From NCBI RefSeq assembly GCF_019455385.1, contig NZ_JACOFR010000038.1:1-58213 (forward strand): a DNA stretch of 58,213 bases, read 5' to 3'. The stretch is from Bradyrhizobium sp. BR 10289 (lineage in GTDB: Bacteria; Pseudomonadota; Alphaproteobacteria; Rhizobiales; Xanthobacteraceae). Of the stretch, positions 17,425 through 25,622 are shown one piece after another; the stretch's first letter is position 1; each line of letters starts with the position of its first letter. The notes under the pieces were generated by a model. That model did not search any database, was not told where the DNA came from, and saw only the letters and a list, made by a program, of their open reading frames with translations. The position numbers were made by a program, and so were the translations under genes.

Positions 17425-17553
17425 CCCCGGACGCAGCGCAGTGCCCTTCAGCGATGCGCTGCAGAGCCGGGGCCCATGCTGCTGAGTGACAAGCTAACGA
17501 TCTGGGTCCCGGCTTTGCGAAGCAACGCTAATGCGTTGCATCGCGTCCGGGAC
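17425..17553. repeat. Two palindromic repeat blocks between oxaloacetate-decarboxylase-like and carboxylase genes
   Basis: Block 1 (17425-17472) has outer arms CCCCGG and CCGGGG with an inner GCAGCGCA-type dyad. Block 2 (17506-17553) is the second copy of family A, sharing GTCCCGG...CCGGGAC and an inner GCAACGC/GCGTTGC-like stem with 49-97. They fill most of the 220-base gap at 17350-17569. Confidence 0.7.
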
Positions 17554-17569
17554 ACGAGATTAGGCTTCC

Positions 17570-19585
17570 TTACGCAAACTCCAGGATCAGCGCGTCCACC
17601 GCGAGCGTCGCGCCGGCGCTGGCGTGGACCTTCTTCACGGTGCCGTCCTGTTCGGCGCGGAGCACGTTCTGCATCTTCATGGCTTCGACCACCGCCAGCG
17701 TCTCGCCGGCCTTGACCTCCTGCCCTTCGGTCACCGCGATCGAGACGATCAGCCCCGGCATCGGGCAGAGCAGCTTCTTGCCGGTATCGGATGCCGCCGT
17801 TACCGGCATCAGCCGCGCGGAAGTCGCTTCCGCCTCGGTCCAGACATAGACCGGCACCTCGACGCCCTGATGCGCCAGACGAATGCCGTTGGCGATTGGG
17901 CGCGCCTGCACGGCGACGACATGGCCGTCGATGGTGCCCTGCCAGACCGGATCGCCCGGCTTCCACGCGGACTGCAGCAGATGCGCGTTGCCGGCCTTGC
18001 CGTCGGCGCCAATGAAGCGGATCGCGATCGCCTCCCCCTCGCGGGCGACCTCGAGCGGGATCTCCTGGCGGTCGAGCCAGACAGCGCGGCGCCGCTCGCG
18101 CTGCACGACGCGGCCGCCCATCTGTCCGGAAATCTGCCGCTTGCGCTCGCCGAGCACGTGATCGATGGCCGCGCCGACCGCGGCGATCCGACGCGCGACC
18201 TCGCCCTCGGGCACGCGCGCGGAGAAGCCCTTGGGGAATTCTTCCGTGATGAAGCCGGTCGACAGATTGCCCTCGCGCCAGCGCGGATGATGCATCAGTG
18301 CCGACAGGAACGGGATGTTGTGCCTGATACCATCGACATAAAATGAGTCGAGCGCGGTCGCCTGCGCCTCGATGGCCGCAGCGCGCGACGGCGCGTGCGT
18401 GACGAGTTTTGCGATCATCGGATCGTAGTGGATCGAGATCTCGCCGCCTTCCTGCACGCCGGTATCGTTGCGCACGGTGATGCCGTCCTTGCTCATTTCC
18501 GCCGGCGGGCGGTACTTCACCAGGCGTCCGATCGAGGGCAGGAAGTTGCGGAACGGATCTTCGGCATAGAGGCGCGATTCCACCGCCCAGCCGGTCAGCG
18601 TGACGTCCTTCTGCGCGAGTGCGAGCTTTTCGCCGGCCGCCACGCGGATCATCTGCTCGACGAGATCGACGCCGGTGACGAGCTCGGTGACGGGATGCTC
18701 GACCTGGAGGCGCGTATTCATCTCCAGGAAGTAGAAGCTCTTGTCCTGGCCTGCGACGAACTCGACGGTGCCGGCGGAATCGTAGTTCACGGCCTTGGCC
18801 AGCGCGACCGCCTGCTCGCCCATCTTGCGGCGAGTGGCTTCATCGAGCAGCGGCGACGGCGCCTCCTCGATGACCTTCTGGTTGCGGCGCTGGATCGAGC
18901 ATTCGCGCTCGCCGAGATAGATCACGTTGCCGTGCTTGTCGCCGAGAACCTGGATCTCGATGTGACGGGGATCGACGATGAACTTTTCGACGAAGACGCG
19001 GTCGTCGCCGAACGAGGCTTTTGCTTCGGCCTTGGCGAGATTGAAACCTTCGGCGACCTCGGCCTTCGAATGCGCGATCCGCATGCCCTTGCCGCCGCCG
19101 CCGGCGGAGGCCTTGATCATCACGGGATAGCCGATCTCGTCGGCGATCCTGACGGCGTGCTTGTCGTCCTCGATGACGCCGAGATAGCCCGGCACGGTCG
19201 AGACCTTGGCTTTGGCGGCGGCCTTCTTGGATTCGATCTTGTCGCCCATCGCGGCGATCGCGCCGGGGTTCGGACCGATGAAGACGATGCCGGCGGCTTC
19301 CAGCGCCCGCGGAAACGCCTCGCGCTCGGACAGGAAGCCGTAGCCGGGATGCACGGCCTGCGCGCCGGTCTTCTTGCAGGCGTCGACGATCTTCTCGATC
19401 ACCAGGTAGCTCTCGGCCGCAGCGGGCGGGCCGATCAGCACGGCCTCGTCGGCCATCTCGACATGGAGGGCGTCCCGGTCGGCCTCGGAATAGACGGCAA
19501 CCGTCAATATTCCCATCTTGCGGGCTGTCTTGATGACCCGGCAGGCGATTTCGCCGCGATTGGCGATCAGGATCTTCTTGAACAT
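17570..19585 (-). CDS. pccA: Acetyl/propionyl-CoA carboxylase alpha subunit (biotin carboxylase + biotin carrier)
   Basis: 671 residues. Biotin carboxylase domain (1-450: KKILIANRGEIACRV, ATP-grasp loop SAGGGGKGMRIA, EMNTRLQVEHPVTE), a middle BT region, and a C-terminal biotinyl domain with the biotinylation lysine in VEAMKMQN (about 637). It carboxylates biotin, which the beta subunit uses on propionyl-CoA and related acyl-CoAs. Propionyl-CoA is the likely substrate by overall resemblance. No beta subunit gene lies in the window. The start at MFKKILIANRGE (19585) matches the family N-terminus; a frame extending to 19906 would overlap the next gene. Confidence 0.93.
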   Translation of the reverse strand: MFKKILIANRGEIACRVIKTARKMGILTVAVYSEADRDALHVEMADEAVLIGPPAAAESYLVIEKIVDACKKTGAQAVHPGYGFLSEREAFPRALEAAGIVFIGPNPGAIAAMGDKIESKKAAAKAKVSTVPGYLGVIEDDKHAVRIADEIGYPVMIKASAGGGGKGMRIAHSKAEVAEGFNLAKAEAKASFGDDRVFVEKFIVDPRHIEIQVLGDKHGNVIYLGERECSIQRRNQKVIEEAPSPLLDEATRRKMGEQAVALAKAVNYDSAGTVEFVAGQDKSFYFLEMNTRLQVEHPVTELVTGVDLVEQMIRVAAGEKLALAQKDVTLTGWAVESRLYAEDPFRNFLPSIGRLVKYRPPAEMSKDGITVRNDTGVQEGGEISIHYDPMIAKLVTHAPSRAAAIEAQATALDSFYVDGIRHNIPFLSALMHHPRWREGNLSTGFITEEFPKGFSARVPEGEVARRIAAVGAAIDHVLGERKRQISGQMGGRVVQRERRRAVWLDRQEIPLEVAREGEAIAIRFIGADGKAGNAHLLQSAWKPGDPVWQGTIDGHVVAVQARPIANGIRLAHQGVEVPVYVWTEAEATSARLMPVTAASDTGKKLLCPMPGLIVSIAVTEGQEVKAGETLAVVEAMKMQNVLRAEQDGTVKKVHASAGATLAVDALILEFA

Positions 19586-19757
19586 GCTTTTCTTGAATCT
19601 CGACCTTGGGCGGGACCTGTCCCCGGTCGTGGGGCCTATGGGACGGGCCGTGTGGCTTCCGTGGTACATCAAAATGGGCCGGAGGCAACGGTCTAAATCC
19701 GCCCCCTCTGGCGTACCAGCGCAAGACCGGGACTGGCCGGGCAAGTCCTTGGACAGC

Positions 19758-20876
19758 TTATGGCTTCCCGGCCTCGGGTCCGGCCTTAGCCGACTCCTTG
19801 GCCAACTCCCTGGCCACGCCCCGGACCAGGCCGTGAATGAAGCCCAGCTTGGCGACCACGGCCGGCGACAGAATGAAGGGATAGAGGTCGCGCAATCCCA
19901 TGGCACGGTTGACGCTGTTCATGGCGAAGGTAAAGGGCAGCCATGCGTCGACGAGCGTCTGGATGTCTCTTGCCTCATAGGGGTTGAAGCGGATCCGCGC
20001 CGTCAACTCCCCGTCGCGGTCGACCTTGGGGCGCACCTCCATGCCGAACTCGCCAGCCATCTCCAGCGTGTCGACGATGTGGAGATAATGCGCCCAGGTC
20101 TCGGCGAAATCTTCCCAGGGGTGCGTGGTGGCGTAGGCCGAGACGTAGTTCTGCTGCCAGTCAGGCGGTGCGCCCTCGGCATAATGGCGCTGCAGGGCCT
20201 CGCCGTAATCGACGGAATCATCACCGAATACCGCGCGGCATTCCTCGAGCTTGCCGCCGTCGCGCACCAGCACGTCCCAGAAATAGTGTCCGACCTCGTG
20301 GCGGAAGTGCCCGAGCAGCGTCCGGTACGGCTCGCCCATCTCGAGCCGGCGCCGCTCGCGCTCGATCTCGTCGGTCTCGGTGAGCGCAATGGTGATCAGG
20401 CCATTGTCGTGGCCGGTCATGACCCGCTGCCCGCTGTTGGGATCGTCCGCGAGGAAGTTGAAAATCAAACCGTGCTCGGCGTTGTCCTGGCGGGTCTGGA
20501 GCGGCAGCTTCCAGCGGATCAGGGAATAGAACAGACGGTGCTTCGCCACCTCCAGCTCGCGCCAGCCGGCGAGCTGGGCGGGATCGGAGAGGTCGGGCAC
20601 GATGCCGTTGTGGCGGCAGGCCCGGCAATAGCCGGTGGTGTCGCCGGCATCCGTCAGCCAATTGCAGGCATCATATTCGGCATTGCGGCACAGCATCCGC
20701 CCCCTGCCCTTGTCGGCCAAGGTGGCCCAAGCACCACTGTCAGCGTCGCCATCGGGCTCGATCGCCGACATCGTCTCCTTCTCCGGCAGGAAGGCGACCC
20801 GATGGCCGCAGCGTTCGCAGACGCGGTTCTCGAAATAGAGGACGTTGCCGCAGGACTGGCAGACAAAGAGCTTCAA
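19758..20876 (-). CDS. Zinc-ribbon putative metallopeptidase, probable TTG start
   Basis: 372 residues. The N-terminal zinc ribbon has two CxxC knuckles (CQSCG and CERCG), with two further cysteine pairs at about 60-90. A catalytic zinc motif HEVGHYFWD follows, with a downstream acidic region (WEDFAETWAHYLH) that could supply the third ligand. This matches the putative zinc-binding metallopeptidase family. The ATG at 20993 would add a non-conserved leader. A TTG at 20876 gives MKLFVCQSCGNV and has AAGAGG 7 bases upstream, so I use it. Substrate unknown. Confidence 0.8.
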   Translation of the reverse strand: MKLFVCQSCGNVLYFENRVCERCGHRVAFLPEKETMSAIEPDGDADSGAWATLADKGRGRMLCRNAEYDACNWLTDAGDTTGYCRACRHNGIVPDLSDPAQLAGWRELEVAKHRLFYSLIRWKLPLQTRQDNAEHGLIFNFLADDPNSGQRVMTGHDNGLITIALTETDEIERERRRLEMGEPYRTLLGHFRHEVGHYFWDVLVRDGGKLEECRAVFGDDSVDYGEALQRHYAEGAPPDWQQNYVSAYATTHPWEDFAETWAHYLHIVDTLEMAGEFGMEVRPKVDRDGELTARIRFNPYEARDIQTLVDAWLPFTFAMNSVNRAMGLRDLYPFILSPAVVAKLGFIHGLVRGVARELAKESAKAGPEAGKP

Positions 20877-21090
20877 GATTGAGCCTCTTGGGAAAGGGAG
20901 TTTTATGAATGAGAGTTGTGGCGCCTCGCAAATACGCGCGGCGCCGGCCCATCGTTCCAACATTTGGAACAAATAGCCAGACCAGGTGTTCATCCATACC
21001 CGCCAGACTCCGCTTGGCGGCGCGTTTCCCTGTTATTTCCTTTTGAGCAATGGCTATCGCGCTTTGTCTGTGTGAATATCCGCTCGGCAC

Positions 21091-23568
21091 GTGCGCTCAC
21101 GCATCACAACGGCCGACGCCTTGAACGATCCTTTGCCCGAGACCATCGCCGCCGAACGGCTGCGCCAGCACCTCGAAGAGATCGCGCGCGAGCGCGACAA
21201 CGCCTATCGCGCGCTCCAGGAGCGCGAGGCCGAGCTCGCGCGCATCCAGCGCATCGGCAAGGTCGGCGGCCTCGAAGTCGATTTCCGCGAGGGTTTCAGA
21301 AACCGCCGATCCCCTGAATACCTGATGATCCACGGGCTGCCGCCGGCGGCCGCCGACGAGAGCCACGACGACTGGGTCAACCGCATCCATCCGGATGATC
21401 GTGACGCCACGGTGAAGCACTTCCTGAAGGCGCTTTCCGGGACCAGTGAGGACTACACCGCCGAATATCGCATCATTCGTCCGAGCGACGGCGAGACCCG
21501 CTGGATCCGCGTCGTCGCCAAGATCGAGCGCGACGGCGACGGCCGCGCCATCCGCCTCGTCGGCGCCCATATCGACATCACTGCCCAGGCGCTTGCGCGC
21601 GAGACGCTGCGGGAGAGCGAGGAGCGCTTCCGGCTGATCGCCGACAGCGCGCCGGTGCCGATCTGGGTCACCAAACTCGACCGCAGGCGCTCCTTCGCCA
21701 ACCAGGCCTATGTCGACTTCGTCGGCCTGCCCTACGACCAGGCGATCGATTTCGACTGGCGCAAGGTGCTGCACCCGGACGACCTGCCGCACGTGCTCCA
21801 GCAATCGGTGCAGGGCGAGGCCTCACTAAAACCCTTCGTGCTGGAGGCGCGTTACAAGAATGCCAGCGGCGAATGGCGCTGGCTGCGCTCGGAATCGCAG
21901 CCGCGCTGGGACCCGACCGGCAAGCATATCGGCTTCATCGGGGTCGCCCACGACATCACCGTCGCCAAGCAGGCCGAGATCGAGCTCAGGCGGCTCAACG
22001 AGACGCTGGAGGAGCGCATCGCCGAGCGCACCGCCGAGCTCGAATCCAATGAGGTGCGGCTGCGCGCGATTTTGGAGACCAGCAACCAGTATCAGGGCCT
22101 CGTCAACCTGAAGGGCGAGCTGGTCTACGCCAACAAGACCGCGCTCGACGGCATCAAGGCGCGCAGCGAGGATGTGATCGGAAAGCCGCTCTGGGAAACG
22201 CCCTGGTTCAGCACCACCGAGGGCATGAGCGCCCTCGTTCGCGACGCCTTTCACACCGTGCTGAAGGGTGAAGCGGTGCGGATCGAGATGCGGCTGCGCC
22301 TGCCGATCGGCGAGCGCGATTTCGAGTTCGGCATGCGCCCCGTGCTTGACCGCCACGGCAAGATCACCGGCGCGGTGCCGGAGGCCGTCGACATCACCGA
22401 CCGCCGCCGCGGCGAGGAAGCGCTGCGGCAGTCGCAGAAGATGGAGGCGATCGGCCAGCTCACCGGCGGCGTCGCCCACGATTTCAACAATTTGCTCACC
22501 ATCATCCGCTCGGCGACCGACTTCCTGCGCCGGCGCGAGCTGCCGGAGGAGCGCCGCCGCCGCTATGTCGACGCCATCTCCGACACCGTCGAACGCGCCT
22601 CGAAGCTGACCGCGCAACTGCTGGCCTTCGCGCGCCGGCAGCCGCTGAAGCCGCAGATCTTCAACGTCGGCAGCCAGGTCGAAAGTGTGGCGCAGCTGGT
22701 CCGCCCGCTGGTCGGCGGCCGCATCGAGATCGTCGTCGAGATCGACGATGCCGATTGCTTCACCGTCGCCGACATCGCTCAATTCGAGACGGCGCTGATC
22801 AACCTCGCCATCAACGCCCGCGACGCCATGGACGGTGAAGGCCGCCTCACCATCGCCGTGCGCAAGGTTTTGGGCATCCCGAGCCTGCGCGCCCAATCGG
22901 CGCGCGGCGGCGACTACGTCGCGATCTCGGTGGCGGATACCGGCAGCGGCATCGCGCCCGAGAACATCGATGCCATCTTCGAGCCGTTCTTCACCACCAA
23001 GGAGGTCGGCAAGGGCACCGGCCTCGGCCTCAGCCAGGCGTTCGGCTTCGCCAAGCAATCCGAAGGCGACATCGCAGTGACGAGCACGCACGGACAGGGC
23101 GCGACCTTCACGATCTATCTGCCCCGGGCTCAGAGCCCGGCTGCCGAGCAGGAAGCGGCTGCGCTGAGCAGCGAGACCGCCACCACCGGGCGCGGCTACC
23201 GCGTGCTCGTGGTCGAGGACAATGACGATGTCGGACAGTTCTCCACCGAGCTGCTGGAAGACCTCGGCTACGTCACCCGCCGCGTCGCCAACGCCAATGC
23301 GGCGCTCGCGATCCTCGGCGAGAACGAGTTCGCCGTCGACCTCGTCTTCTCCGACGTCATCATGCCCGGCATGAACGGCGTCGAGCTCGCCGGCATCATC
23401 CGTGAGCGCTATCCGGGGCTGCCGGTGGTGCTGACCAGCGGCTACAGCAACGTGCTCGCGGAGAACGCTCATCGCGGCTTCGAGCTGATCCAGAAGCCGT
23501 ATTCGGTGGAATCGCTCTCGCGCATTTTGCGCAAGGCGATCACGGAGAAGCTGTCGTTGACGCGGTGA
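21091..23568 (+). CDS. Multi-PAS hybrid histidine kinase/response receiver
   Basis: 825 residues, no membrane segment. An N-terminal coiled stretch is followed by three PAS domains (about 60-165, 170-300 and 325-445; PAS 1 and 2 are PAS_3-like with WIRV/WLRSE signatures), HisKA (LTGGVAHDFNNLL), HATPase_c and a C-terminal receiver (VLVVEDNDDV, Asp in FSDVIMPG, Lys in QKPYS). From the HisKA onward it closely parallels the kinase at 14597-16117, so the two are paralogues. The start is a GTG with a poor ribosome site; a TTG at 21121 is an alternative. The 214-base gap upstream holds the divergent promoters. Confidence 0.9.
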   Translation: MRSRITTADALNDPLPETIAAERLRQHLEEIARERDNAYRALQEREAELARIQRIGKVGGLEVDFREGFRNRRSPEYLMIHGLPPAAADESHDDWVNRIHPDDRDATVKHFLKALSGTSEDYTAEYRIIRPSDGETRWIRVVAKIERDGDGRAIRLVGAHIDITAQALARETLRESEERFRLIADSAPVPIWVTKLDRRRSFANQAYVDFVGLPYDQAIDFDWRKVLHPDDLPHVLQQSVQGEASLKPFVLEARYKNASGEWRWLRSESQPRWDPTGKHIGFIGVAHDITVAKQAEIELRRLNETLEERIAERTAELESNEVRLRAILETSNQYQGLVNLKGELVYANKTALDGIKARSEDVIGKPLWETPWFSTTEGMSALVRDAFHTVLKGEAVRIEMRLRLPIGERDFEFGMRPVLDRHGKITGAVPEAVDITDRRRGEEALRQSQKMEAIGQLTGGVAHDFNNLLTIIRSATDFLRRRELPEERRRRYVDAISDTVERASKLTAQLLAFARRQPLKPQIFNVGSQVESVAQLVRPLVGGRIEIVVEIDDADCFTVADIAQFETALINLAINARDAMDGEGRLTIAVRKVLGIPSLRAQSARGGDYVAISVADTGSGIAPENIDAIFEPFFTTKEVGKGTGLGLSQAFGFAKQSEGDIAVTSTHGQGATFTIYLPRAQSPAAEQEAAALSSETATTGRGYRVLVVEDNDDVGQFSTELLEDLGYVTRRVANANAALAILGENEFAVDLVFSDVIMPGMNGVELAGIIRERYPGLPVVLTSGYSNVLAENAHRGFELIQKPYSVESLSRILRKAITEKLSLTR

Positions 23569-23599
23569 GTGTTTTGGGCACAAAACGCTGCCTCACACT

Positions 23600-23687
23600 C
23601 CGTCATTGCGAGCGCAGCGAAGCAACCCAGAATCCGTCCGGGGAGGTAGTCTGGATTGCTTCGTCGCTTCGCTCCTCGCAATGACGG
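23600..23687. repeat. Palindromic repeat, family B (copy 1)
   Basis: Left arm begins CCGTCATTGCGAGCGCAGCG; right arm ends GCTCCTCGCAATGACGG, and both arms contain the GAAGCAA/TTGCTTC core. It can fold into a long stem. A related right arm occurs at 57971-58030. It occupies the gap after the hybrid kinase gene and may end its transcript. Confidence 0.75.
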
Positions 23688-23723
23688 CGGTGACACAGTC
23701 GCACTCTAACAGGCGAACATCGC

Positions 23724-24164
23724 ATGAAACCCGCCCTCCTCTCCGCTTGGCAAACCTGGGCTTTGCTCTCCGCCTGCTTTGCCGCACTGACCGCGATCTT
23801 CGCCAAGGTCGGCGTCGAGAACATCAACCCGGATCTCGCCACCTTCATCCGCACCGTCGTCGTGCTGCTGGCTTCCTCGGTGCTGCTGTTTGTCACCGGC
23901 CAGTTCACGGTGCCTTCGGCGGTCTCGTCGAGGACATGGACGTTCCTGGTGTTGTCGGGCCTTGCGACCGGCGCGTCGTGGCTCTGTTACTTCCGCGCGC
24001 TGAAGCTCGGCCCAGCCACGCTGGTGGCGCCGATTGACAAGCTCAGCGTCGTGCTGGTCGCCCTGTTCGCGTTCGCTTTTCTCGGTGAGCGGCCGACGGC
24101 GCAGGGTTGGATCGGCATCGCCATGATCGGCGCCGGCGCGGTGCTGCTGGCGGTGAAATTCTGA
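23724..24164 (+). CDS. Single-domain EamA (DMT superfamily) membrane protein
   Basis: 146 residues with one EamA domain, about five hydrophobic helices, and the typical ending APIDKLSVVLVALFAFAFLGERPTAQGWIGIAMIGAGAVLL. Half the length of normal ten-helix DMT exporters, so it presumably dimerises. It ends 3 bases before the sensor kinase gene, so the two are co-transcribed. The substrate is unknown. It could transport, or help sense, the signal of the kinase (inference). Confidence 0.85.
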   Translation: MKPALLSAWQTWALLSACFAALTAIFAKVGVENINPDLATFIRTVVVLLASSVLLFVTGQFTVPSAVSSRTWTFLVLSGLATGASWLCYFRALKLGPATLVAPIDKLSVVLVALFAFAFLGERPTAQGWIGIAMIGAGAVLLAVKF

Positions 24165-24167
24165 GGC

Positions 24168-25622
24168 ATGCGTTCGCTCCGCTCCCGTTTGCTGGCCCTC
24201 TGGATCATGCTGGTCGTCTCCGGCATCGCAACCGGCTACCTGCTGTTCGAATCCTTTCAGCAGACGGCGAACGCACGGCTCGCCCGCTCCGAGGATCTGG
24301 TCGCACGCGCCTGCCGCGACCTTGCCGACCGCTACCAGTTCTTCGTGAGCGGCTGGTCTGGCGGACCGATCGACGACGCCTTGAAGCGGCAGCTGACGAC
24401 GGTGGCCCAGGCCGCGCTTGCAGGCGCGCCCGGCGTCGAGGGCGGCATCTGGCAGGCCGACGAAGGCTCGCTCGCCTACGCGTTTCCGACCTATGAGGGC
24501 AGCGGGCCGAAGACCGACCTTCCCGCGGCCGAGCTCAACACCATCCGCGAGGTCAATGCCGAGGCGCTGCGATCGGGGCGCGCGGTGTCGATCCGGCAAC
24601 CCGGCCGGTCCCAGGTGCTCATCCTTCAGGCCTGCCCGCTGCGCGGCCCGCTGACGGGAATCACCGGATGGACGATGACGCGGGCCTTTACGGCGGAGGG
24701 CCCCGCCTATAATCAGTTGCTGGCGGGACTGATCTTGCTGGCGCTGACCATCTTCGGCTCGGCCGCCTGGCTCGCCCGGGTGCTTTATGTCTGGTCGCGC
24801 AAGATCAACCAGATCGAAACGGCGCTGGATGACCGGCGCGACGGTGCAATCGATCTGCCGAAGCTGGCACAGACCGGCGCTCCCGAACTCGACCGCCTCG
24901 TCGATGCGCTCAATAGCACCGGCGAGCGCTTGTCGCTGGAACGCCGCCGCGCCGCCGCGGCCGAACGGCTCGCCGCGCTCGGCCGCATGTCGGCCGGCCT
25001 CGCCCACGAAATCCGCAACCCCATCGCAGCGATGCGACTGAAAGCGGAGAATGCGCTGGCCGTCCCCGACGGCTCGCGCAGCGAGGCGGCCCTGACCACG
25101 ATCCTGCAGCAGGTCGACAGGCTCGACGCGCTGCTGCGCGACTTGCTGGAGATGACGCAGGCCCGCGAGCCCAGGCTGGCGAAGGTCGATCTCGAAACCT
25201 TCCTGGGGCAGACTGTCGAGAGCCATCGCGATCTCGCCGCCACCCGTGGCATTACCCTGACCGTGGGAACCGGGCCCTCATCTTCGCCGTTACCACAATT
25301 CGATCCGTCCCAGATGCAGCGGGCCTTGGACAATTTGGTCATCAACGCCATCCAGAACACGCCAGCCGGCGGGACGATCACCGTCGAGGCGAGCCGGCGC
25401 GACGACAGCTTGCTGTTACGGGTGACCGACACCGGCCCCGGCATCGCCCAGGATGTGCGCGAGCGCTTGTTCGAGCCGTTCGTCACGGGGCGCGCCGATG
25501 GCACCGGCCTCGGGCTGGCTATTGTTCGCGAGATCGCACGGCATCATCATGGCCATGTGCGGCTGGCCCGGGATATCGGCGGCGCAATTTTCGAGATCGA
25601 AGTGCCATGGCGACAGTCCTGA
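24168..25622 (+). CDS. Membrane sensor histidine kinase
   Basis: 484 residues. TM1 about 7-26, a periplasmic sensor region about 27-182 without a recognised domain, TM2 about 183-205, a HAMP-like linker, then HisKA with His280 in MSAGLAHEIRNPIAAMR and HATPase_c (NLVINAIQNTPAGG, DTGPGI, GTGLGLAIVREI). The AHEIRNP form is typical of kinases that pair with NtrC-type regulators (NtrB/DctB/ZraS classes). The stop overlaps the start of the sigma-54 response regulator by 16 bases, so the two form a cognate pair. Confidence 0.93.
   Translation: MRSLRSRLLALWIMLVVSGIATGYLLFESFQQTANARLARSEDLVARACRDLADRYQFFVSGWSGGPIDDALKRQLTTVAQAALAGAPGVEGGIWQADEGSLAYAFPTYEGSGPKTDLPAAELNTIREVNAEALRSGRAVSIRQPGRSQVLILQACPLRGPLTGITGWTMTRAFTAEGPAYNQLLAGLILLALTIFGSAAWLARVLYVWSRKINQIETALDDRRDGAIDLPKLAQTGAPELDRLVDALNSTGERLSLERRRAAAAERLAALGRMSAGLAHEIRNPIAAMRLKAENALAVPDGSRSEAALTTILQQVDRLDALLRDLLEMTQAREPRLAKVDLETFLGQTVESHRDLAATRGITLTVGTGPSSSPLPQFDPSQMQRALDNLVINAIQNTPAGGTITVEASRRDDSLLLRVTDTGPGIAQDVRERLFEPFVTGRADGTGLGLAIVREIARHHHGHVRLARDIGGAIFEIEVPWRQS

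Noticed and set aside
21826..23583. Long minus-strand open frame opposite the multi-PAS kinase
   Set aside because: Shadow of a high-GC coding strand; no domain, start or ribosome site, and the plus strand encodes an intact kinase.
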